Shown: piece by piece, positions 27,685 to 36,668 of the stretch | Layout of the letters: each line of letters begins with the position of its first letter | How positions within the stretch are numbered: the stretch's first letter is position 1 | Source of the DNA: Prevotella jejuni | GTDB taxonomy: Bacteria > Bacteroidota > Bacteroidia > Bacteroidales > Bacteroidaceae | Length of the DNA stretch: 64,000 bases | Assembly (NCBI RefSeq): GCF_900187995.1 | Contig: NZ_FZNZ01000005.1 | Location: forward strand, 1 to 64,000 | Direction of reading: 5' to 3' | The notes under the pieces: model-generated | The model's database searches: none | The model's input: the letters and a program-made list of their open reading frames with translations, nothing else | Told to the model about the DNA's origin: nothing | Translations under genes and position numbers: made by a program

Positions 27685-30600
27685 TTACTTTATCTCCACC
27701 TCCCTCATCTCCTTATCCACCAACAAGCCCTTGGCTGTTGTGTTCTTAACGGTGAATGGCTTAAGAGCCTTCATACGGATGACGAGGAGGTCGGCGTCGC
27801 CATTGAGCGTTGGGTGGTCGCCTACATTCACAAAGGTTGGGTAGAGCACCTGCGAACCATCGCTGTGACGGCGGTCGTAGGTGAGGTTGCGCATCGTCAT
27901 TGATGGGTCGGTTTCTACCTTGACAAACTTCATCTCCTTCGGACTATATGGGAAGACAAGGTTGAAGGCATTGACCGACTTGAGGCCTTTACCCCTCACC
28001 TTGATGATGACATCGTCGCCTGCTGCGTAAGACTTACGGTTGTATTCGTAATAAACCTTACCACCAACAGGGGCTACATCATCGTCGTTCCAACCATCCT
28101 CAAGGTGCATGGCAACATTCGAAATGTCGTAGGCATCAATCAAGCCGTTGCCGTTGATGTCACCACCAGAGATATATCCGTCGAAGTCGGCATCGCCCTT
28201 CTTAAGTCCTGTATAGTTCATATAAGAGGTGAAATCGTTCTCGTCTACCTTTCCATCGAGGTTGATATCGCCAGGAAGGATAGTCTTTGTGCCAGGCACT
28301 TTGAAGACATAGAACTCACGACCAGAGCCGAAGTTGCCGACAGCCTCCTTCACACTCACCTTCACATAACGTGCCACAGGATGGGTAGACAGCGTCACTT
28401 CCTTCGTTCTTCCGTCTCGTGCCCACTGCTGAGGACCGATTTCTGTCCAGTTTCTACCGTCCTTGCTGACAGCAATATCACACTTGGTTATCGTACCATT
28501 ACCGCCATTTGCGCGTGGAACATACTGCAGTTTGTCGAGCGTGTTAGTGCTATGTAGGTCGACAGTAAAGTCGAATGGCACCGCCTTCGTATAATAATAG
28601 GTGTGCCAGATGTCGCCTGTTGTACTGAAGTCAACGAGTCGATGGATTTCAAAACCTTCCATATCACGGGCCGTTGAGGTAGCAGTAAGACCCTTGATAG
28701 CGTACTCCAACGGATTGACAGCCGTCTTCACGTGTAGTGGCGTCCATTCGCTTGCACCCTCACTATTGACCGCCCGCACCTTAAAGTCGTAGTCGGTAGC
28801 TGGCTGAAGGTCGTCGAAGAGAAGCGAGTTGTGGCGGATGGTGGTGTAAGTCTGACCGTTGAAGGCTATCTCATAATAGTCGGCATTCTGCACAGGAGCC
28901 CACTTCGGTGTGACACTATACGACTGGACATCAGCTTCAAGCAGGTTGGGAGAAGTCAAGACACCCTTCTTTCGTAAGGTCTCGTTTGACTTTCTCAACT
29001 GCTCAAAGCCGTCCACACGGAGCGTCACGGCCTCCTTCGTGATGTCACATGACGCCAAGCGCACGATGATTTGGGAATTTTTAGTTACCAGTAGGCGTTC
29101 CATCTCACTGCCAGCCGTTGCGAAACGATTGATGTTAGAAGCCTGAACATACTGCCACGTGTTGTCGCCCTGCTCTGCCTCCGTTAGTCGTATCTTCTTT
29201 CCACCGACAATGGCAGTGACCTTCTTAGGCTTTGCGTTGGTGTTCAGATAGAAGGTTGTCGACTGATTTTTGACCATTCCATCGAATGTTCCCACGGTTT
29301 TGTCGATGCTAACCGTCAGCACCTTCTTGTCGTTAAGGTCGGAGGTAATGAGCGTGGTAGCCCCCTCTCCGTTGAGATACTTCTGTGTCGTACCGTCGTC
29401 ATCATAGAGGGTAAAACTTGTCTTACCGTCTGGATAGAGTTCAAAGATGCGTCGACTCTTATCGACCTCAGAAGGGTTATTATTCGGATTGACCATCGGA
29501 ATGATAGCACCCGACTTGACTAAGACAGGCAACTTCCATATTGGTGCAAAGTAGTCGTTCAGTATGCAACCTCCTTCGTAGGTAGCTCCTGTAAAATAGT
29601 CGTACCATGTTCCCTTCGGTAGATAGATGCCATTGCGCACGTCGTTGCCCTCCTTATCGGCCGAGGTGTTCTGATAGACGGGTGCAACAAGGAAGGATGG
29701 ACCGTACATATATTGGTAGCGTGTAGCACTGCCATGGGTGTAGTCGTTGCTATCATCAAGGAACATCGCACGCATGAGGGGCTTCCCTGTCACGGCCTCA
29801 TGGGCACATGAGTAGGTATAAGGGAGTAGCATCGACTTGAGTTTGAGGTAAGAACGGTTGATACTCGTCGCTGGCTCGCCCAAAGCCTGCGGATACTTAG
29901 GGTTACTACCCCACCCGTCCATATTCAACTGCATAGGTGTAAAGGTCTTCCATTGGAAGTCTCGGATGTTTACGGAGAGGTTTTTCCCACCAAAGATACC
30001 GTCCATGTCACTCGTGATATTGCCCATTCCGGAGAGGCCTGAGCCTATATAGGTTGGGATATGGAAACGAATATACTCCCACTCGCCGCCGGTCTGGTCG
30101 CCCGACCATACTCCGCCATATCGCTGTGTACCGGCCCATCCGTCCAAGGTGATGATGAAGGGACGCGCATCACTGCCGTAGTAAGGCATGATATGGGCCA
30201 CGTCGGCGATACCATTTAGGCCAAAGGAATAGCCTGCACCAACCCATGCTACGTCGGTCTTCAGCACACGCACGCCTGCATCGCGCACCTCTTTCACGAT
30301 GTCACGCTGCAGGAGAGCTGAGATACTGTCCACTGGATGGAGGTTTGACTGGGTCCATAGACCTATCTCAACACCATTCTTACGGGCATAGTCGCCTAAG
30401 CTCTTAAGATTGGCAATATTACCATCAAGGGTCGTTGTCTGCCCATAGCCTGCCCCGTAACCATCGTTAGGAAGAATCCATCCTAACGGCATGTCGTCTT
30501 TCTTATAACGGTCGATAACGGCACGAGCAGAGAACTGATAGTTCTGCTTCTCACCATTGAGACTCTCCTTGATACCGCCATTGTCTTTCTGACTCTCTAC

Positions 30601-31482
30601 ATATCTCTTACCGTCTTCGAAGCGTATTCCCTTGCCTTCCTCGGTGGTCTCCTTCCAATAGTCACGATTGTAGGCATTGAGATGGCCCTCATAGAAAGCA
30701 AACTTAGGCAATAAGACGGGGTTACCGGTCAGTTGGTAATAGTCGCGAAGCAAATCGACTGGGGTCGTGTCAACCATCAGGAAGAGGTCGAGATAGGGCA
30801 TGTCATGACTGATCGTCACCGTGTTCTTGTCCGTGCTACCGAAGTCATAAACACCGGGAGCAAACGTGTAAGGCATGGCCGCATAGCCCCCCGTCGACCA
30901 ATAGAACGGTGCTGGCGAAGCCACACCACCATCGGTCCAACTGTTGGTATTGACAATCTCGATGCGTTTACCACGATGAGAGAAGCGTCCGTTCTGTACT
31001 CCTCCACCATAGAAGAACTCTCCCACGGCATTACGAAGTGTCACCGTGGTGCGATTCTTCTGAAAGTCAACACCCTTAACCTCCTTAATAACCTCCTTAC
31101 CATTGCGGAGGTCGGTGACTGTCATGAGTCCTGTGCTGCGGTCGAAACGCACACGTAGCTCGGCAGTAGACACGTCCACATCGGCATCCGACGCATTGAT
31201 ACTCAGCTGTCCAACGTCCTTACGTGGGTTGTCGACGAGGATTTGCGCAGGAGGAGTGCTGGATGGGTCGCGCACAATGCCCCCCTTCGGGTCGCGGAAA
31301 AGGCGGAAGACATTCTTACCATAGAAGTCAACCGTCATCACACCACCATCGCTGTAAGTAATCTCTACCGTTGTTGGGTTGATTTGTCGAATACCGCTTA
31401 CTACCGTTCCATCAGCAAAAGCGGTCTCGCCCACTGCTAATAACAGGGCAGCAAGCAGCATCTTTGCTCTTTTCTTTTTCAT
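27685..31482 (-). CDS. Multidomain GH31 enzyme, probable alpha-N-acetylgalactosaminidase
   Basis: A 1265-residue secreted enzyme. Signal peptide at 1-23; N-terminal GH31 beta-sandwich at about 25-245; catalytic barrel at about 245-610 with nucleophile D410 in LKTDVAWVG and acid/base D462 in WSGDQTGG, 52 residues apart as usual for GH31. Then come a proximal beta domain with a DUF5110-like part (to about 780), FN3 (850-940), F5/8C/CBM32 (950-1090), a dockerin-like calcium repeat pair (GDINLDGKVDENDF, GDINGNGLIDAYD) and a cohesin-like C-terminal domain. The wording around the catalytic acid (DGWAGTQRYGG, GSGLSGMGN, SDMDGIFGG) and the GH31-FN3-CBM32 build resemble the GH31 alpha-GalNAc enzymes that act on mucin core O-glycans. 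That specificity is inferred; alpha-glucosidase or galactosidase activity is possible. It has its own promoter, upstream of the M60/SusCD operon. Confidence 0.85.
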   Translation of the reverse strand: MKKKRAKMLLAALLLAVGETAFADGTVVSGIRQINPTTVEITYSDGGVMTVDFYGKNVFRLFRDPKGGIVRDPSSTPPAQILVDNPRKDVGQLSINASDADVDVSTAELRVRFDRSTGLMTVTDLRNGKEVIKEVKGVDFQKNRTTVTLRNAVGEFFYGGGVQNGRFSHRGKRIEIVNTNSWTDGGVASPAPFYWSTGGYAAMPYTFAPGVYDFGSTDKNTVTISHDMPYLDLFLMVDTTPVDLLRDYYQLTGNPVLLPKFAFYEGHLNAYNRDYWKETTEEGKGIRFEDGKRYVESQKDNGGIKESLNGEKQNYQFSARAVIDRYKKDDMPLGWILPNDGYGAGYGQTTTLDGNIANLKSLGDYARKNGVEIGLWTQSNLHPVDSISALLQRDIVKEVRDAGVRVLKTDVAWVGAGYSFGLNGIADVAHIMPYYGSDARPFIITLDGWAGTQRYGGVWSGDQTGGEWEYIRFHIPTYIGSGLSGMGNITSDMDGIFGGKNLSVNIRDFQWKTFTPMQLNMDGWGSNPKYPQALGEPATSINRSYLKLKSMLLPYTYSCAHEAVTGKPLMRAMFLDDSNDYTHGSATRYQYMYGPSFLVAPVYQNTSADKEGNDVRNGIYLPKGTWYDYFTGATYEGGCILNDYFAPIWKLPVLVKSGAIIPMVNPNNNPSEVDKSRRIFELYPDGKTSFTLYDDDGTTQKYLNGEGATTLITSDLNDKKVLTVSIDKTVGTFDGMVKNQSTTFYLNTNAKPKKVTAIVGGKKIRLTEAEQGDNTWQYVQASNINRFATAGSEMERLLVTKNSQIIVRLASCDITKEAVTLRVDGFEQLRKSNETLRKKGVLTSPNLLEADVQSYSVTPKWAPVQNADYYEIAFNGQTYTTIRHNSLLFDDLQPATDYDFKVRAVNSEGASEWTPLHVKTAVNPLEYAIKGLTATSTARDMEGFEIHRLVDFSTTGDIWHTYYYTKAVPFDFTVDLHSTNTLDKLQYVPRANGGNGTITKCDIAVSKDGRNWTEIGPQQWARDGRTKEVTLSTHPVARYVKVSVKEAVGNFGSGREFYVFKVPGTKTILPGDINLDGKVDENDFTSYMNYTGLKKGDADFDGYISGGDINGNGLIDAYDISNVAMHLEDGWNDDDVAPVGGKVYYEYNRKSYAAGDDVIIKVRGKGLKSVNAFNLVFPYSPKEMKFVKVETDPSMTMRNLTYDRRHSDGSQVLYPTFVNVGDHPTLNGDADLLVIRMKALKPFTVKNTTAKGLLVDKEMREVEIK

Positions 31483-31580
31483 CTTATAGATTTTCGTTTT
31501 CGTCCTCCAAGCTTAGGTTTAGGCCTGTTCAGCGAACTACTTCTGGTTTTTAGCTTTTGATTGTTATTGTTACGTAGTGG

Positions 31581-31611
31581 CAAAGATACACCATATTTTT
31601 ATAAATTACAA
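31581..31611 (-). promoter_or_regulatory. Promoter of the GH31 gene
   Basis: On the minus strand TATCTTTG (31588-31581) and TTG (31611-31609) are separated by 20 nt, a good Bacteroidota promoter. The start would be near 31574, with a leader of about 90 nt. Confidence 0.65.
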
Positions 31612-31639
31612 TGTTTTAACCAATAATTTTCATACTTAT

Positions 31640-32150
31640 CAGCTTTTTACGTCCTCCTCCCCCCTCCTGCTCCCGATTGTCTTCCCCATTCTTCCCCCAC
31701 CTTTCCGACCGTCCCCTCCCCCCTTCCTTGCCATCAGCGACAGCCTTTCCAGCTATCTGCTCCGCCCCGTCATGCCTGCTGCCCCAGTCTTTCCTACTAT
31801 CTGCTCCGCTCTTTCCTACTATCTTCGCCACGGTATCTTGCCAGCTGTCTCAGTCTTTTCAGTCTGTTGCTCCGCTCTGTCCTCCCGTCTTTGCCACGCT
31901 GTCTTGCTATCTTCGCCACAGTATCCTGCCAGCTGTCCCAGTCTTTCCTACCGCATGCGTCACGCTGTCCTCGTTTCTCACATGCCCCGAACGTGTAAAC
32001 ATTTTTCGCCCCTCTCCTATCCTGTCTACGCCTTTCTACACTCAAGAACATGCCCTTCAACATCCGAGAACATGCCCTTTTTGATGCAAGAAAAGCCCCT
32101 TCTTGATGCAAGAAAGGCATATTCTCGCTCCATACTCATAACCATCTGAA
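31640..32150. repeat. Pyrimidine-rich intergenic stretch with hairpin element
   Basis: The plus strand is rich in C and T with repeated TGCCAGCTGTC, TCTTTCCTAC and TCTGCTCCGC words, a degraded tandem array. It ends in a GCCCCTTCTTGATGCAAGAAAGG hairpin-type element (32088-32110). Open frames here have no A-rich start context and encode low-complexity sequence. No gene is supported. Confidence 0.6.
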
Positions 32151-32294
32151 AACGTGCTGGTTATATTCTACCTTCTTACCAACATTCCCATCGTAAATAA
32201 AGAGCCACTTCGCTGCATTTTGTAAATGTTTTTCATGCGGATAGAGAATTACTCAAATCACCACGACACTGATATGCTCGCCGACACATAGCGT

Positions 32295-32810
32295 TTCTTC
32301 TTCTCACAGAGGGCAATCCTTTCTCTCACACTGGGGAGTTTTTTCTCTCACAGAACTCACAGATTTAACAGACCCTTTTTGCGCACCGTTTCGATTCCAC
32401 AGAACGCCTCCGGCATACAGATTTCACAGAACGTTATAGCTAAAGGTGGCTGTAACGTTCTGTGAAATCGGTTGACTTAATGTCTCTGTGGAATGCTGTG
32501 AGTTCTGTTCATCTGTGTTTTTCTGTGAGAAAAAAACGCTTGAGACTCGCTGTGGGGAGGTTTTTTCTCTCACAGAGCGCACAGAGTTCACTGAGCCTTT
32601 TGGCGCACAGTTTGAGCTCACAAGATAGTGGCCCCTCCCCCATCCCCTCCCCCGCAGGGAGGGGCGTAGTATGTGAGGTTACCCCTACAAGACTAACATT
32701 AAGGGACATAACGAAGTTTACACCCATCTTATAGGGGTATCTCGGTGATCACGCCCCTCCCTTTTGGGGAGGGGAAGGGGGAGGGGCCACCTGGGGAAGG
32801 GGGGAGGGGC
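32295..32810. repeat. CACAGA-type and GC-rich dispersed repeats
   Basis: Two CACAGA-type elements face each other (about 32330-32455 and 32455-32620): the core CACAGAACGTTATAGC at 32426 meets CTGTAACGTTCTGTG at 32450, making a large imperfect inverted repeat. They are followed by two GC-rich hairpin elements (32630-32690, 32735-32810) in opposite orientation around ACTAACATTAAGGGACATAA. The block ends about 120 nt before the promoter of the tubulin-like/Ter operon. Confidence 0.75.
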
Positions 32811-32934
32811 CACCTGGGGAAAGAGTATGAGCCAGCATTACAGTTAGACACAAACAGTAAGGGAATTAAGGCTGAAAACAACAATTAAATATTTTTTTGT
32901 ATTGTTATTAGTCGTTATTATAAAACTTTTTACT

Positions 32935-32942
32935 TACCTTTG
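32935..32942 (+). promoter_or_regulatory. Probable promoter of the tubulin-like/Ter operon
   Basis: TACCTTTG is a perfect -7 box; the -33 region (GTCGTTATTA) is weak. The start would be near 32949, leaving a leader of about 265 nt. The leader includes a palindrome ATGCCATGGCAT (33089-33100) and a TTGTCT...AGACAA stem (33136-33162). The long leader suggests control after initiation or a second start site. Confidence 0.5.
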
Positions 32943-33213
32943 CTGCGTGTAAATGCTGGGAGAATTAAACTTTACATCAGCATCGAAGGAATAATCCTAA
33001 ATCCTAACCAGTGAAAATGAATAACTCTAAATACATTACACATTAATATAATATAGGTAGCACAACAGTAACAATCGTTGCGTTTGTGATGCCATGGCAT
33101 ACCACTATGTAAGGCATTACAATGCAGGTTCCCACCTTTGTCTCGTTGTGTTAAGACAATCGTATAATTTACTGACAGCTTGGGAACAGCATGTTAAATA
33201 TCACATAAAAGCG

Positions 33214-34629
33214 ATGATTAACAGTTGTAAGAATCAATTGACCAATAGGAACCAGCTTAAAAGTAAGCTACAAAAGACGACGCAAGCACTTACATGGGCG
33301 ACCTTAACCATCTTTGGCTTTATAGGTCTAAGCGCATGTAGCTCTAAGATAGCGACCGTATCAGACACGAAGTATATACCCGAATTTCAACAAACCTATT
33401 TCAGTAAGGGCGTCGACGAGATATCACCTGACAAGCTATCGCTATATGTAGACTATTCAAAATGTATCTCGTTAGGGCAGAACTCTCCCTTCTTTCAGGC
33501 ATTAGTACCCTCATGGACCGATGCCACAAGGAAGTATTACTCTATCAAAGGAAATAGTATTGAGCAACATCAACCAGACTCAACCTTCGTGCTCCTACGT
33601 AACATCGAGGAGACAAACTATGCCGACCTCAAGACGGCAGCAGAGCGTATGGCCAATGAGAACAACGAGTCAGTGCTCCTTACCGATGGTGAATATTTCC
33701 AGCCATCCATTGCTAAAGGGAATATCAACAACCCTTATATGGCTGGTGCCTTAAAGTCATGGCTGAAGAAGGGACATGACATCTATATCCTTTCAGAGCC
33801 TTACACAGAGCCATATAATGGTCAGACTTTCAACAAGAAACGTTTCTACATCCTCTTCACAGACTGTAGGCTGAAGGGGAATATCTATGAGCGTATCATG
33901 CAGACCATCAACCTCAAACAGTTCCCACAGGTTGAGTTGTTCCACCTCTCGGCCGACCATCCACAGTTGCTATCGAAGAACGCACAGACAACCGAGCCTA
34001 ACCAGCAACTGAATGCCAAGGTATCATCGAATGAAAATGGCTATGAGGTGCAAGACTGGGAGATTGATTGGGAAAACGGCATAGAGCCCTTGATTGTTAA
34101 TGCAGTCAATCCTAATACAGGTCAACCACTCCCTGATGGAGAGGCTTTCATCTCTGGATGGAAATTAGACAGAGAGAGTTTCGGTGGTTATCGCATAACA
34201 GGAGTATCGGCTAAGGTGTATAATATCAATCAGGAGTACTCTGACTTCTACAATGCCAAGGATGCTAAGCAGAAGCCAGAGGCTAAGATTGACCCTGCTG
34301 AGTGCGAGTACTTCGTAAAAGTAGACCCAAAAGAGTTCAACGAACATGGTAAGATTGATTTACATTTCGATACACAGAACTACAATCCAGACCCTGTGCT
34401 GAATGGTTCACCCTTCAACTATTTCAAGATAGACATCTGTGTATCAAAGGTAGAACCATTATTTGAAAAGTACAAACATATCTTCACCTTTGACAGTATA
34501 GACATGCCTGGCAATAAGAATGTGTCCGTAGCAGCGAGCGTAGAGCAATGCCTTACCGACCCAGACATTAAAGCAATGATCAGCACCTGTCCTATCTATA
34601 CCATCTATGTAAAGACTAATGAGCGTTAA
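33214..34629 (+). CDS. Lipoprotein with a degenerate vWA-like domain
   Basis: The frame is open from 33094, but the Met at 33214 leads directly into a lipoprotein signal (hydrophobic ATLTIFGFIGLSAC, lipid Cys42), so it is preferred; product 471 residues. After the Cys, residues 75-260 alternate strands and helices as in a von Willebrand A fold: LSLYVDYSKC with D80 and S82 at the metal site, LLTDGEYF with T157-D158, then IYILSEPY and FYILFTDCR strands. The canonical DxSxS is altered to DYSKC, so metal binding is uncertain. About 290-471 is beta-rich with no family I know. It is the first gene of the nine-gene operon, 18 nt before the next. By position it could be the periplasmic or outer-membrane sensor or scaffold of the system. 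Confidence 0.72.
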   Translation: MINSCKNQLTNRNQLKSKLQKTTQALTWATLTIFGFIGLSACSSKIATVSDTKYIPEFQQTYFSKGVDEISPDKLSLYVDYSKCISLGQNSPFFQALVPSWTDATRKYYSIKGNSIEQHQPDSTFVLLRNIEETNYADLKTAAERMANENNESVLLTDGEYFQPSIAKGNINNPYMAGALKSWLKKGHDIYILSEPYTEPYNGQTFNKKRFYILFTDCRLKGNIYERIMQTINLKQFPQVELFHLSADHPQLLSKNAQTTEPNQQLNAKVSSNENGYEVQDWEIDWENGIEPLIVNAVNPNTGQPLPDGEAFISGWKLDRESFGGYRITGVSAKVYNINQEYSDFYNAKDAKQKPEAKIDPAECEYFVKVDPKEFNEHGKIDLHFDTQNYNPDPVLNGSPFNYFKIDICVSKVEPLFEKYKHIFTFDSIDMPGNKNVSVAASVEQCLTDPDIKAMISTCPIYTIYVKTNER

Positions 34630-34647
34630 ACCTAAAATTATTTTAAT

Positions 34648-35034
34648 ATGACACCTATAACTAACATCTCACAACTTAACCAGTTGATGAACAGCACAAT
34701 GGTCTATGCTGTTGTCGTTGGCTTCGTAGCCCTCCTTTTAGCCCTGCTCCTTTCAAACATGTTCCCATGGGAAGGTGGCAACGACCGTTCGTATATCAAA
34801 CGACGTATTGCATTCATTGTAATAGCAATCATAGCCGTTTTGGGCTTTTGGCTATACAATGATTTAGTAGTGATGACACATATTCATAACATGGGATTTC
34901 AGAATATGTTCAAGGCATGTAACCTTAAATGTATGGGCATCAACCTTGGTGTCTACCTCGTTGCGGGCGTTGCACTAATGTTCACCTTCCGCCATTCTAA
35001 GTTTGGATCTATACTCGGCAAAGAAAAAAAATAA
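34648..35034 (+). CDS. Small membrane protein, three predicted helices
   Basis: A 128-residue protein. Membrane segments are predicted at about 17-37 (VYAVVVGFVALLLALLLSNM), 52-71 (IAFIVIAIIAVLGFWLYN) and 95-114 (LGVYLVAGVALMFTF). Basic residues (KRR, and KEKK at the end) flank them, placing the loop after helix 1 and the C-terminus in the cytoplasm by the positive-inside rule. Two Cys lie in FKACNLKCMG before helix 3. No known family is seen. It is 7 nt before the tubulin-like gene and could tether that protein to the inner membrane, which is inference from context. Confidence 0.75.
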   Translation: MTPITNISQLNQLMNSTMVYAVVVGFVALLLALLLSNMFPWEGGNDRSYIKRRIAFIVIAIIAVLGFWLYNDLVVMTHIHNMGFQNMFKACNLKCMGINLGVYLVAGVALMFTFRHSKFGSILGKEKK

Positions 35035-35041
35035 TATCATC

Positions 35042-36658
35042 ATGGCAAGACAATTCTTCGTACTTGGTATCGGTGGAACAGGTATGCGATGCATAGAGTC
35101 GCTTATCCACCTGTGTGCCATGGGTATGTTTGATGATACAGACATTCACCTACTGGCACTTGACACTGACAAAAACAACGGTAACTTCTCACGCTTAAAG
35201 GAAGTAAAGGATGCCTATTGCAACACTAAGGGGCAAGACAGGGCAAACAGAGTAGCGCTGAAGAACTCGTTCTTCTCTGCTAATATAAACTATTACGAGT
35301 TTAGCCCTAACTACGAACAGAAGAGTACTTTTAAGGCTGTCTTTAACTATGGTGACACACAGTATAACCATAGAGAGGAGACAGACTTAGCCGACCTTGT
35401 GTTGTCAGAGAACGTGGAAGACTTCAACCTCCGCCATGGCTATCGCGCACAAACCCATTTAGGATCAATGATGATGTATCATTCTATCCTCGAAGCGGCT
35501 AAGTCACCAGCAAATAATGAGTTGAAGCTATTTCTTAGCGAACTCATCAGAGCATCTCAGAACGGCCAACCAAGAGTGTTCATCCTTGGTTCGGTATTCG
35601 GCGGAACAGGTGCTTCGTCTATCCCTATCATCCCACAAGCAATCTCTAAAGCTGCTGAGATAATGAGCAATGGAGCTGCCAACGTACTCAGAAGTGCCTA
35701 CTTTGGCTCTACTCTTCTTACTGCCTATTTCAGCTTTAGAGCGCCAAGTGGTGGCGAGCTAAACAATCAGAAGATTATTGCAACAAGTGATAAGTTTGCA
35801 CTAAACTCACAAGTAGCAATGATGTTCTATGATGATGACGCTACGGTAAAGAGCACTTATCAGAAATTCTATATGCTTGGGACGGATAATCTTAGCTGGA
35901 ACCCAATGCAAAGAAAGGAAGACACAATAACACAAACAATTACAGGTGGCGAGCAACAAAAGAATGACTCCCACTACATAGAACTGCTTGCTGCCTGTGC
36001 TGCGCTCGATTTCTATAACACGGATGAAAGCCAACTTCAACAAAACAAGGACCTCCATAAGACTGATTACGAGTATCGTGCAGTTTCTGAAAGTGGTAAA
36101 CTTGACTTTGAAGACTTTGTCGGTAAGGAGAGAGCCAAGGAATTTGCACAGAAGTTTGGAATGCTGATAGCCTTCTCTCTCTTCTGTAATGGCAAGGATG
36201 ACTTTGTAGAGAGTGTAAGGTCTGGAGGCCAGAAAGAAATCCAAGAGTTCGTCGAAATGGATATCACACAGGCAAAGAGTTTGAGAGAATACTTCAACCT
36301 CTTCTTCGTGAAACAAGTGGGAGACAATCTTCAAGAGGGTTGGCTCCGACAGATCCATCGCTCAGCAGGTGGACAGGATGCCTTCTTGTTCAATGCCAAC
36401 CTATTCTCTCCAATGACGTTCAAAGAACTGATGAAGATGGATTGGAATAAATGTATCTATAGAAACGAAGGCATTGGTAAAGACAATACTTATAGTAAGA
36501 GTGGAGTGTTGGGATTTGGTTCTTTATTCGACCCATTCAAGAAACAGTTCATACAAACGCGTGACACTACAAAGGAGTGGCAGAACCTTACCAACAAAGG
36601 AGAGCAGCTGTATAAGTTGATATTCGACACATTAGCAAAGTTGTATAAGTTTAATTAA
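35042..36658 (+). CDS. Tubulin/FtsZ-like GTPase-fold protein (Tubulin_2 type)
   Basis: The frame is open from 35003, but MARQFFVLGIGGTG at 35042 is the natural start; product 538 residues. It opens with a beta strand and the Gly loop GIGGTGMR (9-16), then helix IESLIHLC and strand IHLLALDTD, as in nucleotide-binding tubulin-like folds. The tubulin signature appears as FGGTGASS (186-193), directly after strand RVFILGSV. About 210-538 is less conserved and helical near the end. It is shorter than many Tubulin_2 proteins (often near 1000 residues) and longer than FtsZ. FtsZ-like families of this kind have been proposed to remodel membranes or to serve in conflict systems. GTP binding and polymerisation are inferred. 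It sits between a 3-TM protein and an actin-fold ATPase. Confidence 0.75.
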   Translation: MARQFFVLGIGGTGMRCIESLIHLCAMGMFDDTDIHLLALDTDKNNGNFSRLKEVKDAYCNTKGQDRANRVALKNSFFSANINYYEFSPNYEQKSTFKAVFNYGDTQYNHREETDLADLVLSENVEDFNLRHGYRAQTHLGSMMMYHSILEAAKSPANNELKLFLSELIRASQNGQPRVFILGSVFGGTGASSIPIIPQAISKAAEIMSNGAANVLRSAYFGSTLLTAYFSFRAPSGGELNNQKIIATSDKFALNSQVAMMFYDDDATVKSTYQKFYMLGTDNLSWNPMQRKEDTITQTITGGEQQKNDSHYIELLAACAALDFYNTDESQLQQNKDLHKTDYEYRAVSESGKLDFEDFVGKERAKEFAQKFGMLIAFSLFCNGKDDFVESVRSGGQKEIQEFVEMDITQAKSLREYFNLFFVKQVGDNLQEGWLRQIHRSAGGQDAFLFNANLFSPMTFKELMKMDWNKCIYRNEGIGKDNTYSKSGVLGFGSLFDPFKKQFIQTRDTTKEWQNLTNKGEQLYKLIFDTLAKLYKFN

Positions 36659-36668
36659 TAGGGAAGTT

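Noticed and set aside
31577..32149. 190-codon Pro/Ser/Cys-rich plus-strand frame
   Set aside because: Pyrimidine-rich degraded repeat DNA; no signal peptide or domain; the start overlaps the GH31 promoter.
33094..33213. Longer start for the vWA-like lipoprotein
   Set aside because: The extra 40 residues are polar and would place the lipobox near residue 82, too far for a signal peptide.
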